Positions 31,401-44,470 are shown, counted from the stretch's first letter. The stretch: 64,000 nt of DNA from Aquatica leii (GCA_035610365.1 CM069432.1:173040035-173104034), one strand, 5' to 3'. The notes: generated from the letters alone by a model not told the origin. Program-made: numbers and translations.

Positions 31401-34400
31401 GTAAGTTATTTCTACCTTTTTCTTTAATTTTAATAGCAAAAAAGACTAGTTAAATATATATTTAAAATCCATTATAGTTGATCTACGAAATACATAAATT
31501 ACACACGTGTTTTGGTAATGACCTTGTAATTTTTTACTCCTAGAAAATAACTTGCACTAGTGGCCTGATTTTTCTCCTACTTTCTAACGATCTATTTTGG
31601 TTTTCTTTAAAAAAAAAGTAATTTTTTTTATATTGTCAATTCATTGTATTGTATCTACCTTTGAAACTCAACAATTTTGTAGAATTAATTACTTCTAATA
31701 TTGATATAATGGTCGACGTAATTTGACTTGTTGAACCTTTCAATACATATATGGTTTATTACAAATCTTATAATCTCATTGGTAATATGTGTCGTATTAT
31801 TTCCAATTGTTCACGATGACGCTTTAAAAACTCACTTTGAACCTAATTTACACTAATAATAAGTGATAATGCTATCAACATTTTATTTTGTTGCCAAGGT
31901 CACAATTACTTCTCATTTACTATTTTCGACAGAATGTTTTTTTTTATTGTTTATCTGTATTTACTTTTTATGCCATACTGGAGATAGTGTGTGTAGCAGC
32001 TTAAGAATAAACCAGATAAATTAACTAAATTAAAACTAGCATAATCTTAACTACAGCAATATAGCATACTATATCCATATAACCGATACGTCATAATAGG
32101 TTTATCTAAAGATAAGCAGCTGATTACGTTTTACAATGAAGCATAAAACACTAAAACAATTACTCGTTTTGTTTTAAATTTTCTTAGGTTGCTTCAAAAA
32201 ATTTCAATAGCCTTAACGATATGCTGTAGAGACTTAGTTGGAATACCTATAACTCTTTCAACAATCAATTTTAGTTTTTATTTTAGAAGACCTCGTTTCT
32301 CTTAACTGTATTTAGTTTTTGATAAATAGTCAAAGTTTTGTTTCATAATATGTTTATGTGTCAACGCAAAAACAGTTTTTAATGCTCAGAAGTACCAATA
32401 CGCGCAACGCATATTTAGTATCAATTGCGATGAAAAGTGCGGATCTCTATTGAAGATTTCTAATTTATATCCAACTTGTTTATACGTTCTTGTATAAACT
32501 TTTCCCGCGCATTTTCTAACTTATATTTCCGTTTCAAAAACAGTGGTGTACTAGTCAAGACCAGATTATCATAATAGACCCCATCAGTGTGACGTCAAAA
32601 TTGTCTGGGAAATTTAAAATTTTGGACAACTCACATTTTGTTGCGAGAAATTGACCCTTATCGCCACGTTGTTAAGGTTTATAATAAAAAGGTGTAAGTT
32701 TGCTTCATATTTGTAGAGTTATAACGAAATAACTAGTAAGGGGTCTTGAAATGTTAACCACGAAGCTTCTATTTGTGTGTTAGAAAGAAATTTCAATGTA
32801 AAAAGACACTGAATTTTGAATTTACGATAAGGATGCAAACCACGACAATTCAACTTAGTACGTCATAGGTCGCTAATGTACTAAAAACTACTACTATTAA
32901 TCTAATAAATTAGTATAAAACAATTAACAATGAAACGAATACTAATAAAAGGTAAATGCTTAGGAAATACGATAATAAACACAGGAACGAGAGCAAGTTG
33001 AGAATTAAGTAATATTTGAGGTTATGTAGTCCAGAAAGCACCACAAATACAAAATCATAACAAAGCGACTTATGGCGTAACTAAGTTGAATTGTCGTGGT
33101 TTGCATCGTTATCGAAAATTCTAAATTAAAAGAATTTTGTGTCTTTTTACATTGAAATTTCTTTCTAACACACAAATAGAAGCTTTGTGGTTAACATTTC
33201 AAGACCCCTTGCCACTCATTTCGTTATAATAACTCCACAAATATGAAGCAAACTTACATCTTTTTATTATAAACCTTAACAACGTGGCGATAAAGGTCAA
33301 TTTCTCGACGTCAAAATGTAAGTTGCCCAAAATTTTAAATTTTCCAGGCAATTTTGACGTCATCACTAATGGGGTCTATTTTAAGCAACCACTTTTATGT
33401 ATGTGCAATTTTTGTTTTTACATTAAATCTTCTGTGCAAACATTTGAAGGTAGTCTTCTTTTACGAAACCTCTCACTTTATAGGTTGCTGCTTGAAATAT
33501 ACGAAAATCCTGTCATGTATTTTATACTGCCTTTTTCTGTTTTTCTCCCAGGATTAGTTTCAAGAAAATTGTAGTTTTCTCATACTAAGGTCAAGAAAAT
33601 CAGAAACTAAACTACACTGTATAGTGTATACGCTGTAATTAATATATACCTATACTAACAACACTAATTGTATTGATATATAAAGTATAAAGGTTTTTTT
33701 CTAAGTTTTTTATTTTGAACACCAGCAAAAAATTTGCTCACCCAGCATCATAATAACGCCTTTCGTGCATAAATAGTTATAAAATTTTATTATTAAGAAT
33801 TGTATACAAACATTGTAATTTTTTTATATGCTTTTATTTTTTTTTGTTATCGTTGATTAGGAATTTAAAAATTGTTTATTTCTACCTATCTCTTATAGTT
33901 CTTTGTCAATTATCTTTTCTATTAATTTTTCGACGTCTCTCTGTATAGTATCTTGTCAGTTATTTGACATTCACTTTTATCATTTGCATTGTCTCTTGCT
34001 GTTCTATGTTAGTCTATGTTTATATTGAGCGCGACATCGATTTTCTTTTTTAATGCTTTTTTTTAAATTGCCAATATTTTTTCTCTTTATAAGACAGGGA
34101 ATTAGTTTTCGTATTTTGATTTGTACGTAAATACACTATATAAAGATATATTTTAGGGCTCAGTATTAAACAATCTCTCCAGATCATACTCAAATGTAGT
34201 GCCAACGACAAAGTTATTTATTGACGGAAAATTTGAAGAGTCTCAAACTACAAAATGGATCGATCTTTACGATCCAGCTACAAACAAGTTAGTTACCAAA
34301 GTACCTGAAAGTACACAGGCTGAAATGAAGTTAGCGGTAGAATCTGCTAAAAATGCGTATGAATCTTGGAGACATAGTACCGTACTCACTCGTCAACAAA

Positions 34401-35794
34401 TTATGCTAAAATTACAAGCAGTTATACGGCGAGATATAAAAAAATTGGCTCTTAATATTACTTTAGAGCAAGGAAAAACTCTTCTAGATGCAGAAGGAGA
34501 TGTTATGCGAGGATTACGTAAGTAAGAGTAATTGTAGCATCTTTCATATTATTAAATGAAATTATTAGAGGTTGTGGAACATAGTTGCGCAGCTGGGTCA
34601 CTTCTTCAGGGGGAGTCGTTACAAAATATTGCAAAAGATATGGATTGTGTTTCATACAAACTTCCTTTGGGTGTAACCGCAGGAATTTGTCCATTTAATT
34701 TTCCAGCTATGATCCCATTATGGATGTTTCCATTGGCTCTTGTAACAGGAAACACTTCTATTATTAAACCTTCCGAGCGAGATCCTGGAGCAACGATGAT
34801 GTTGATGGAAATGTTAAATGAAGTTGGATGTCCTCCAGGTGTTGTCAACGTAATTTTTATTGTGTAAAATATTACGCAAAAATTAAGTTCACTTTTTCAG
34901 GTTATTCATGGAGCTCACGATTCCGTTAACTTTATATGTGATCATCCCGATATTAAAGCGATAAGTTTTGTTGGTTCTAACACCGCTGGCGAATACATAT
35001 ACAAACGTGGTTCTAATAACGGAAAACGCGTTCAGTCAAATATGGGCGCCAAAAACCATGCTGTGGTTTTACCGGATGCTGATAAAGAGCAAACAATTGA
35101 TCAACTATGTGGAGCTGCGTTTGGAGCTGCTGGACAAAGATGCATGGCAATCAGCGTTGCAATTTTAGTGGGTGAATCTGAAAAGTGGATACCTGACATA
35201 ATCGCTCGAGCGCAAAAATTAAAAGTTAATGCTGGCCACGAACCAGGAACCGACGTTGGACCTGTTATTACACCTGCTGCTAAAAAAAGGATCATCCAAT
35301 TAATTGATGCTGGAGTAAAACAAGGAGCTAAATGTGTTTTGGATGGTAGAAACATTGTCGTTGAAAAGTACCCTGATGGAAATTTTGTCGGTCCAACCAT
35401 TCTTACTAATGTCGAAAAAACACACGATTGTTATACTAATGAAATATTTGGTCCAGTTCTTAGTATTATAGCAGCTGACACTATCGAAGAAGCTATGGAA
35501 ATTATAAATTCAAATCCTTACGGCAATGGAACTGCAATATTTACAACTAGTGGTAGATCTGCTAGACAATTTGTAAATGAAATTGATGTTGGACAAGTAG
35601 GAGTAAACGTTCCTATTCCAGTTCCTTTACCAATGTTTAGCTTTACTGGGTCTAGAGCTAGTTTTTGGGGCAATTTACATTTCTACGGTAAACAGGGTTT
35701 AAATTTCTATACGCAAACTAAGACTATTACATCATTATGGAAGAAAGGACCATCAAAAACTAAAGGATCGTTTAACATGCCTGTTCATCAGTAA
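31377..35794 (+). CDS. Mmsdh: Methylmalonate-semialdehyde dehydrogenase, mitochondrial (ALDH6A1), four exons
   Basis: Coding exons are 31377-31400, 34157-34517, 34569-34849 and 34901-35794. Introns have GT/AG ends (2756, 51 and 51 bp) and join in frame to 519 residues, the usual length. Exon 1 (MLSAFRVN followed by GTAAGT) plus the start of exon 2 makes a basic, serine-rich presequence that fits mitochondrial import. The enzyme oxidises malonate- and methylmalonate-semialdehyde to acetyl- and propionyl-CoA with NAD and CoA, in valine and pyrimidine breakdown. Visible motifs: nucleotide-binding [20 protein letters not shown] and [47 protein letters not shown] (this family lacks the usual ALDH catalytic Glu here), and [10 protein letters not shown] with catalytic Cys303. 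No breaks. Intron 1 holds a fold-back element. Exon 1 is inferred from phase and signal-peptide logic; the others are direct. Confidence 0.95.
32573..33380. mobile_element. Fold-back element with arms of about 300 bp in Mmsdh intron 1
   Basis: The left arm (32573-32874, starting AATAGACCCCATCAGTGTGA) and right arm (33064-33380, ending ATCACTAATGGGGTCTATT) are inverted copies, roughly 85-90 percent identical by eye, separated by 189 bp. Shared phrases include GCAAACCACGACAATTCAAC, GGTTTATAATAAAAAG (left) and CTTTTTATTATAAACC (right, inverted). TA lies at both outer edges, consistent with a TA target. No coding content. In the intron RNA it could fold into a long hairpin. Confidence 0.9.
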
Positions 35795-35915
35795 TTATAC
35801 ATATCAAAATTTACAATTCTTGTTGTTATGATTATATATATATATGTGTGTATATATAATTCTATTTTTGCCATGCAATAAGATTTTTATTATTTGATTA
35901 CAAATATCGAAAAAC

Positions 35916-35921
35916 AATAAA
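35916..35921 (+). terminator. Polyadenylation signal of Mmsdh
   Basis: AATAAA, 122 bp after the Mmsdh stop, followed by a GT-rich stretch (TTGTGGTCTTTAG). Confidence 0.6.
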
Positions 35922-35929
35922 ATTGTGGT

Positions 35930-38020
35930 CTTTAGATTAGCATATTTATTATTACTTTAGACATCACAAAGAAGCATATCCAGTCATTTTTTAGATTAAT
36001 TTCTAATAACAAAATGAGAGAGAAATCATGCTAGTTAAAGAATTGATCGTGACATACTTTATTTATAAATATAACAAATAACTCTAACCTTGAAGATGTA
36101 TTGTAAACAAAAGTATTGAAGCACAAACCGTAACACTTTTTTCATGTTTATGAACTACTACTGACATTAATCACGATTTCTTGATGACACATTTTGCTTA
36201 TTATAGGAGCAAACTTGAAACTCAAATAATGTGTATTTTTACATTGATATAAAGGTTTTTTTTTTAAAATAATGAACATATAATAATCAACATCCTATAT
36301 AATTTTATACACAAAACACCTCAATTAAATAATTGATTTAATTTTAAAACTTATTTAGTTTTCGGTCTTTATTGATGATACCATTTTTCTTTTCTTACAA
36401 TTCGTTTTTTAGATACGTACTTTTTTAATGAGGCACTAATTTTCTTTTTAACTGAGTTTTTGTCGACTACTTAGATTAGCTTATTAATAGTTTTAAATTC
36501 TTTGGTTAGAACAATAAGTGCATTAAATTAATTCCTAAGAAAAACAAAGCAAATGTTATTTAGTATCATCCGTACTATAGAAGTGCCTGTATTTTACTGT
36601 AAGCGAGTATGACAAACCGAATTTTTTTAATGGTTAATAAACTTAAGCTAAGGAACCGACTAGCTGTTGCCACAGTAAAAAGTAATACAGATGTATTTGA
36701 ACTTCTAGAAAATTTATTTCTGCAGTTAATATATGTCAGACGTAACGACATTGGAATCAGTTTTCACCACAAAAAATACATCAACAAATTGCATTAATAC
36801 TAAAAATTTGGAAACAGTTTAAAACTATGCTAACCAAAAATATGTTCAATTTGTAAGTTTTTCCGTCGCGACAGAAACGTTCACTAGGCATGATGTTTTT
36901 GAATCCAAGTATTCTTGTAAATCTTGCATTAAAAAGAATAAAAAGGATAACAAAAGTTTTGTTATTTTTTGCATAAAAAAAGTCAAAATAATTATCAGTA
37001 AGTGATAGAACAGAATTTGATAATTATATATTATACATATTTTAAAAGATTTTAATGTAACTAACTAACATTTGAAAAACTATAAGTATGCAGCGACATA
37101 ACTCCTTTTAACGCACTTGTGTGCTACTTTTTGTTAGATTGCTCTCAACAGGTTTTCCCAAGAAAGATTTGAAGCAAATGTAGTACAACTATGTCTACTA
37201 GATACTTGTCGAGATAAAGACAAAAATATATATTTACAAGTTTAGAAAAGCAGGTTGACCGTCACAAAATAATGGCAAGGATTAGGCAAATAACACGGTT
37301 TTCTACCTGGAATCGGCCGGGGCTTTACAACTCCCTGTCGACAATCGCTTTTGTTTTACCTTTGTATTATCTCTTAAAAAACAACCTTGCATTGTAAAGT
37401 ATTAAGTAATACTCAGGTGAGCGCCGACTCAGACAACTACTCCTTAAGACGATAACATCTATAGTGCTTTTATTGAGTGCATTTTTGTAAATTTCTATTA
37501 TTTTTTTTTAATTAAACTGTAAAACAAGCACTTACAAATTTGTTCTCCTCGATAAGATTCTTGTACTTAATTATTATTTTACAGATTGTTGCGTAAAAAA
37601 ATTAACATTGGGCAAAAAAAAAAGATATAAGAAAAGTGATTAGCGACTGACTTTCTCAAGCAAAACATATTGAAACATAAATAGTAAATTAAATGTATAT
37701 ATATATATATATACAGTATTAAAGTATATTGTTTTTTGTAATTTTTATTTTTCTCTATAAACTTTGTTTAAATTTTATGTCAATATAATTAATATGTCGT
37801 ATCTTTTAACATAAAGAAAAATAAGTGCGGAACAAACAACGAGGGTCACAAAATACAGATGTAGTAAACACAAAAATAAATATACGATGGAAGCAACCTA
37901 GTACGACTCGAATACATAAAATGTGCAATTGTTCATATCATTCCACATAATTTTTTATCGATGTTCGATATCTGAATTTTTGTACGAATTTAATATAAAA
38001 GAATTTTCAACGGCTATAAG
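35930..38020. other. Gene-poor region after Mmsdh
   Basis: AT-rich, with a TA microsatellite at about 37697-37713. A 62-codon frame at 36609 has no recognisable motif. No gene is supported. Confidence 0.5.
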
Positions 38021-38029
38021 TTGCTTAAC

Positions 38030-38420
38030 TAGTGGCGGCTGGTTCATAAGGGCCCTAGGGCGCGAGCATCCCAGACGTTTATTAAAACAAAAAAAATGGC
38101 ACAATTTATTATGAATTAAAATATTTAAACATATTTATAGGATATAAGTTCATATACTTTTTATTATTCTAAAACCTTAATTGAATATGGTCGTCATTCA
38201 AAGCAACGTATATTAAATAGGTAATTTCTTTATGTTGGGGCTACAATTATTTGAGCCCATGGCTGTATATGTAGCAGATCATTCTAACGTGACGTCGTGA
38301 CTTCCACTACGAGATTTCATATGCAGTTTTAACATGCGAAAGGGCTCGCGCGTTTGTAGCCCGCGATGGTTTCAATTCAGTAATCATGAAGCGGTAGGAG
38401 TTGCATGACGTATGAACGGT
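38030..38420. repeat. Possible hAT-like terminus and flank
   Basis: TAGTGGCGGCTGGTTCATAA followed by GGGCCCTAGGGCGCGAGC at 38030-38072, and GGGCTCGCGCGTTTGTAGCC at about 38342, resemble GC-rich terminal regions of hAT elements in insects. A matching opposite end was not found. Confidence 0.3.
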
Positions 38421-38805
38421 ATATTTGTCGTACATAACTTTTGAAAAACTCAAAACAGTACTGTACATTATTCTAAAAATTAATTAATAAGGGTATTGTT
38501 GAAGATTGAAATAATATCTCTCAGAAGAGTATAAACATATCCGTTAAATCATGCTAAATGATACTAGTATTTCTAAACGTCAACACATATTCAAATAATA
38601 TTATTTTACGTTTATTGTTAATCAGCAATAAGTGTTCGAAAAAATCGTGTTTTTAGTATAGCTTTATTAATATCAAATCTCAATTCACACAAAACAAAAA
38701 TCCGTGGTTTTTGGTTGAAAGTAGTGAATTTAAAAAAAACGCTTTTATTATTGCTTCATTAGCAAAATGCGAAATTTTTAAGCTATTCATAAAAAATGAA
38801 AAATG

Positions 38806-38896
38806 CATTTTCCGGTCTTTAATACGGCTGCTATTTGTAAAATTACAAAACCGGGACAAATAGGTTTCAAACCCCAAATGTTTAAACTGCAAAAAC
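38806..38896 (-). repeat. Dispersed repeat, copy 2 (inverted relative to 15486-15570)
   Basis: On the minus strand: GAAACCTATTTGTCCCGGTT, then TTGTAATTTTACAAATAGCAG and GACCGGAAAA. Same family as the copy next to the errantivirus-like LTR. Confidence 0.75.
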
Positions 38897-38918
38897 AAAC
38901 ATTTTTTAAATTATTATA

Positions 38919-40962
38919 CAGTGGAACTTCGTTAAGTGGTAATCCGCAAAACGACAAAAATTGCCATTGCCTTCCGACGATCCCCTAAATACCCGATATC
39001 TCAAATTATTTAGACTTTGGAATTCGAACAAAATGTTATTTCCTACAAGATATTGATAGTACATATTTATACTCTACATAACTCAAATTTTAAGAAACAG
39101 ACCCTATAAGCCGAAGTTACTAAAATACAATAACGCTTTACTTGGAATTTTCTCCGAACTCATAGCAGTAAAATCCGAAATGAATGTTTGGTGTAGTACG
39201 TTGCAATGCAATGATATCATGTATTCAGTTCATTGTTTGAACTTGAGAAAATAATTGATAAAAAATCTGCAAATTCCTTAAATCAAAAGAGGATAACAGA
39301 TTTTTTTAATTGTTTCTACAGTGTAATTCACTAATACTTTTCTATTTACTTTTCTATTCACTAATACTAGTAGGTATGTACATATTTTGTTTTAATATAT
39401 TTAAGGCTGTATGCCCAGTCTAAAAATCGTTTTTTCCATTTCCTGAGTTTATTTTTGAATGAAAAATTTTGATGTTTACATAATAATTCATAAAAAAAAT
39501 TTCTGCAAAGGGGTAAAGAGCCCATTTTTGAAATTGTCTTTAAGGCTTTAAAAATAAACAAAAAATCTTGATTTTCGAAAATATGAGCCTTTACCCACCA
39601 TTTTAGAGATCATAAGAACATGTAACATTTTAATTTTTTTAATTATTTTTGAAAATGCGACCAGGAAATGGCTAACAAAATTGAATTTATATCGATGCAT
39701 TTGCTGAAATCTAAGTTTGATACATGGTACGGTTTTGAGCGATGGAAGGATGGAACTCCGCCTATTGACATTAGCACGTTTCGCAGTCGCAAGCGTTTCT
39801 ACAATAAGCATATCTGATAATCTATATATCTACAGAATGTTTTGATAAGAATATAATTTTAAATTCTCTTTCGTTAAATTACAGATAGTATGTACTATTT
39901 ATAAATTTCTATTCTGCTCGATAAATGTACATTTAAATTTACTCTATTATATTACGATTTTGGCATTATAGATTTTGTTAAATTGTAAATACTAAGCTAA
40001 TCTAAAGTTCCCACTAAAACGTACGTACTGCTTTTATACACATTTACTTCATATATATAAATTTTCTCTGTTTATTTACAGATACAAAAAGATGATAGTT
40101 TTTGGTCTTGTATGAAACCCTAATCGACGGACTTTTATTTACAGTACATTATGCCTTTATTAGCATTGAAGGAAAATAGTTTCAATTACCTTTGTAATTT
40201 TTTACATTTTTAAAAAGTATCTATGTTTATTAGTATTATTTTTATTAAATTGTTCCAAGTGCTCTTTTAGTATTATATGGAATCATATATGCAAGTAAAT
40301 ATTTCTACAGAAACATAAAAAAAAATGATTTTAATAAATGAAAAGTAATATTTTAATTATTATTTTGTCTCAAAATTTTCTTATCATTGTAAGCAACGTA
40401 TACTAACTTTTGTTATGTAAATATAGTATGACCTCATAAACATCATCAAATTGTTTAGTTATCTCAAATTTGCAATTTCACCATAATAAAGAGTACGGAT
40501 TTGTAGTCCACGTGGACTTAAAGAATGCCAGTCAAAGTGTCGAAGCACCAATCGTGGGTAATACTAATCCCATAAATTATCAGTTACGCAACCGCGACTA
40601 AATCTTTCCTACTCTTTCTTCTTTCATTACATTAACAGTATGTAACCATATCTCTAAACATATGTGAAAGTTTAAATAATTGAACAAATTAGTGCAACGC
40701 CCATCTCAAAACAAATCTGAATTAAACCGGGAGTATAGCCTTAATAAAAAAATACATATGTGGATATGTGCCATAAAACTTAAGTCGATTTTTTTAAAAT
40801 TATGACTATAACTCGAAAAATATATTTAAAAACTGAGCCTTTCTAAGTTGAAATTTTAGCAATGAAATCCTTTGTATCTCGAAATTCTTGTTGAGCTGAA
40901 ACCTCATTTACTCGAAATTTTTAGCATTTCCTTTGAACTTCGAGTTATCGAGATTTTACTAT
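38919..40962. mobile_element. Possible pogo/Tigger-like remnant
   Basis: CAGTGGAACTTCGTTAAGTG at 38919 and, inverted, TAGTAAAATCTCGATAACTC ending at 40962 resemble the ends of pogo/Tigger elements, with TA beside each. The internal sequence contains AACTCGAA-type phrases near both ends (39000-39190 and 40800-40940) but no transposase frame. A second repeat copy lies inside (39402-39790). Confidence 0.4.
39402..39790 (+). repeat. Dispersed repeat with TTAAGGCTGTATGCCC start, copy 2
   Basis: Related to 28650-28990 at both ends. Open frames on the minus strand here (39367-39561 and 39548-39811) look like chance. Confidence 0.45.
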
Positions 40963-41426
40963 AATGTAAATTCAATCATGGCAAATTTAGTTATTTAGTA
41001 ATTTCTTAAACCAACAGTTAAAAAGTGTATGTGTTAATTATTTTTTTGTGCTTCCACCCGTTTTGACGTATTTTACAAGCATCATAATCGGCCGGAAATT
41101 TTAGACCTCATCTGTCAATTTGTCAGTTTTATTAACATATACCATTATCTGTGTTATTGTTTAGAGTAGCACTAACAATTTTTTTTTTAAACAAATATAA
41201 CAAATTGGCTTATATCTTACAATTGTTAAAAACAACAATGGTTTTATTTTCATATAAGTAAAATTGTAATAATATTATGTAATTGTCAAATTAATTTTAA
41301 AAACAATTGTATTTCGTCATTACAGGTTTCAGTTTTATCAACATATATTATTAAATTTTATTAAAAATCAATACTTAAATAACTGCTTTTAATTAATTTA
41401 TACTATAAAGGTCAGCACAAAAAATG

Positions 41427-41546
41427 TTGTGTATCACACGTCCTAAAAGTATTTTGCGAGTATTCGCTTTTTGTAGGCCTGGGCTTCACCTCGGCCTAGA
41501 AATATGCTCATACTCGCAAAATAGCACTTTCTGGACTAGTGATACA
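41427..41546. repeat. 120-bp imperfect palindrome
   Basis: Left: TTGTGTATCACACGTCC, ATTTTGCGAGTATTCGC, GTAGGCC. Right, inverted: TTGTATCACTAGTCC, ATTTTGCGAGTATGAGC, CTAGGCC. The loop is TGGGCTTCACCTC. The arms of about 53-56 bases pair with several mismatches. It could be a MITE-sized fold-back element; a small RNA hairpin is also possible. Confidence 0.8.
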
Positions 41547-41559
41547 AATAATGATTGTA

Positions 41560-42700
41560 TTCACTATTAACAATACACAAATGTACAACATACATATATT
41601 CTATTGTTACCTCCAAAACATTCTGTTAGTTATCTACATAATGCTTTAATAATATCTGAAAACATTCACATTATCTACAAGCATTTTGAAAAATTTAGCC
41701 CGCTGTAAACCCGACCTTACGAGTCGTACGTACCGCAATGCAATATGACGTTTAAATACTACGTATTTCTAATAAATATAGTATTTAATTAGTTACTCTA
41801 AAGCGTTTTCAACCCTTGGAGACTTTTTTGACAATTTGTTTTACAATAATTTGTACTTTTCTTTTAAAAAAAATTTCGCTACCATCGTTCAATTGTCGCT
41901 CTCCAAATCAACTTAACGCAGAATTGATAGAAATTTCAAATACGTTTTAAATTTCAGCTTAATTTTTATCTTTTAATTATGTACACAAACCTTTCCAATA
42001 AATACTAAACATTAGCTGCATTTACAGTTAATATCATTTGACTTCAGTAGTCTTTTTTTTATATTAAACACATCCTATTAGACACAAAAATGATGTAGAA
42101 TAAAGCATCATAATTATAAATATACTTATCATTTTCACTTTTAAAAAAATCGTGTTTAAAAAAAGCGTGCACATTAAGGTTTTTTAAATAAAACATTTTC
42201 TCTTTCACAATTTAAATGTTTAGATCTTTACGGTATATTTAATTAAAACAAAACGTTCACGATCCTGTTGACATCGTTAACCAAAAAGCATGCTTCGCGT
42301 CAATTGAATAAAACGATTTTAACTTTCATTGATGCAGTTAATTTAAGAAATATCTTTACAAAATTTGTTTTGTTAGAGTATGTCAATTTAAAACATACTT
42401 TCAATAGTTTCCGTTCTGGAGGTCTGTAAATAAGCTGATTCTTCAATTATATTAGGCATGGTCTACTTCTTGTAAAACCATAACCGTGAAAAATTGCATT
42501 TTTTTCTTCAAATATTGTATTTACGTCATTTGTGTTTTTATTTAAAATCTTAGAAAGTATCAATTTGAAATTTATAACGTCAAAAAAAACTTAAGACAAA
42601 CGACAGGGTGAAAGCGTTTTTTTTTATCAAACTTGTTATTTTGCCTACTCCATTAACAATGTCATTTAAAAATTGTTTTGTGTTATCTGGTGGGGGAGCG
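41560..42700. other. Intergenic region upstream of the secreted-protein genes
   Basis: AT-rich, no gene or element recognised. CATTCATCAG at 42706-42715 could be a splice acceptor for a 5' UTR exon of the next gene. Confidence 0.4.
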
Positions 42701-42760
42701 TAACACATTCATCAGGTTATATCTACGAGTATCATCACGAAAATACGCCAGTTAAGCATC

Positions 42761-44410
42761 ATGTCTCATTACCATTTATTTATTGTTTATGTAGTTACGG
42801 CTTACGGTGTGTTAGCTTATCATGATGGTGCAACAACAAAGACTTATAATATGCTCGATGCTGATCAAATACGTTTAATTGACGGTGGGCCATTGTGGAA
42901 TTCGGCACCCGCCGATGTAGTGATTACAACGCGTAGGCCAACCACACATGCGGAACATAGAGCTTTACAATCGAATTTTAAAAAAACTAAGTTTCGTACA
43001 CAACATAAAGACGCTGAAATCGATCAGCCTTCCCAAGAAGCATCAAAGGAATTAAACGAATTTCTTAAAAGCTACGCAGAAAAAATTAAACGCAAAAAAC
43101 CAGTTACCACTGAAGAACCCGAACCGGATAGCTACGAACGTTTTCATAAAGTTGAACTAATTACAAAAGCATCAGAAGAACCTACAAATCGTTTAGCAAA
43201 TCTTTTACTTAATGGAAAATATAAAGAAAACATTGAAGAAAAATCAAAGGGGTGGGATGTTGTAAAAAAGAAACCTAATCAACAACCACAACTGCAACAT
43301 CATCAACATGACGATGACAAAAAAGGTTGGGTATCTCTAGAAGTTGTGCCGTGGTCTGTTTCTAAAGTAGCTAAATGGCATAGTTCTTCTATCAAACAGA
43401 CTTCAGAAAGTAGACCGCGACCGGAGTATCACGTGAGTACTGTTCCTGCATGGAATTATCCTATGCAGAAACCTCTTGTTACATACAACCCAACGTATAA
43501 GCCAAGTTTAAATTATAATCCTACCACATCAAACTATAAAAAAAAACCATTTAATTACGGCGGAGATAATTACGGCGAGGAAAATTACGCGCGGCCTTTT
43601 GACACAACTTCAATAACTACACCCGAAAAAGTTTATTATCAACAAGAATACATTGATGATATTCAAAAACATTGGAATAAACATCCGCAGGTTTCTTACG
43701 CTCAATACGATACTAACAATAGTGACGGCGAAGAAGACAATTTAGAAGCCGGGTATGCTGGTATTATTACTGATGGACTTCCGCCTAATTTTCCTGGATT
43801 TCGCCCTAATTACAATAGACGTAAAGGTTTTCCAGGTGACACCGAACATCCACTAAGTCACCCATTTAATGGGGATGGTGATTGGGTATTATTAACAACA
43901 ACAAAAGGTTATAAAGGCTCAAACGGGCGACAAAGATCGTTGGATATTGATGCTATACCTGAGCAAGATGTTGAATCAATTAAAACTCACAAATCTGTAC
44001 GACTCACTGTTCTTCCACCTTTAAATGGATCTAAAATAAATATGACCACGTCTCACGGAGGCTTATTACAAGTTGAGTCTACTTTTGAAACAGTTGACGA
44101 AGCACAAAAATTAGCCGAGAAAAAAGAAAATACGAAAAAAGGTTCCTTAAAAACAAAACAAACAAAAAAACATGTAAAACTGCCTGATGCGGTCGTAAGC
44201 ACTACTGCTCCTACTACAAGTAGTAGCTTTAAATTTCCTGCACCGTCTTCAGTATTAGCAGCAGTGGGTGCGGGTATGATTCCAGCAACAATGGCTATGC
44301 TAGTTCCAATGGCAATGGGAAGAAAAAGAAAAAGAGAAGTTTTCGATCAAATAGCACAACCAAAAACTTTTAGGTTTCCTCTTCCTATACAAATAAAACA
44401 TAGATATTAA
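42761..44410 (+). CDS. Secreted/membrane-associated protein of unknown function, 549 aa
   Basis: I do not recognise the family. Residues 1-19 (MSHYHLFIVYVVTAYGVLA) form a signal peptide. The body is hydrophilic and low-complexity, rich in Lys, Thr, Pro and Gln, with Tyr-rich stretches (about residues 230-270, YNPTYKPSLNYNPTTSNYKK) and a His/Gln run (QPQLQHHQH). A Gly/Ala/Met-rich hydrophobic segment (about 496-520, VLAAVGAGMIPATMAMLVPM) is followed directly by RKRKRE, a possible furin-like site, and a short basic tail ending HRY. Codon use is clean and there is no break. AATAAA signals lie at 44471 and 44475. It lies tail-to-tail with the next gene, 211 bp away. The same layout (signal, linker, hydrophobic segment, basic site) recurs in both neighbours. 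Confidence 0.9.
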   Translation: MSHYHLFIVYVVTAYGVLAYHDGATTKTYNMLDADQIRLIDGGPLWNSAPADVVITTRRPTTHAEHRALQSNFKKTKFRTQHKDAEIDQPSQEASKELNEFLKSYAEKIKRKKPVTTEEPEPDSYERFHKVELITKASEEPTNRLANLLLNGKYKENIEEKSKGWDVVKKKPNQQPQLQHHQHDDDKKGWVSLEVVPWSVSKVAKWHSSSIKQTSESRPRPEYHVSTVPAWNYPMQKPLVTYNPTYKPSLNYNPTTSNYKKKPFNYGGDNYGEENYARPFDTTSITTPEKVYYQQEYIDDIQKHWNKHPQVSYAQYDTNNSDGEEDNLEAGYAGIITDGLPPNFPGFRPNYNRRKGFPGDTEHPLSHPFNGDGDWVLLTTTKGYKGSNGRQRSLDIDAIPEQDVESIKTHKSVRLTVLPPLNGSKINMTTSHGGLLQVESTFETVDEAQKLAEKKENTKKGSLKTKQTKKHVKLPDAVVSTTAPTTSSSFKFPAPSSVLAAVGAGMIPATMAMLVPMAMGRKRKREVFDQIAQPKTFRFPLPIQIKHRY

Positions 44411-44470
44411 GTTGTTAATTTATATTTACAAAATTAGTTACTTAAAAATTTACTTTATTAATTATTTATA

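Noticed and set aside
36609..36797. 62-codon frame after Mmsdh
   Set aside because: No motif, no conserved look, AT-driven composition; not enough for a gene.
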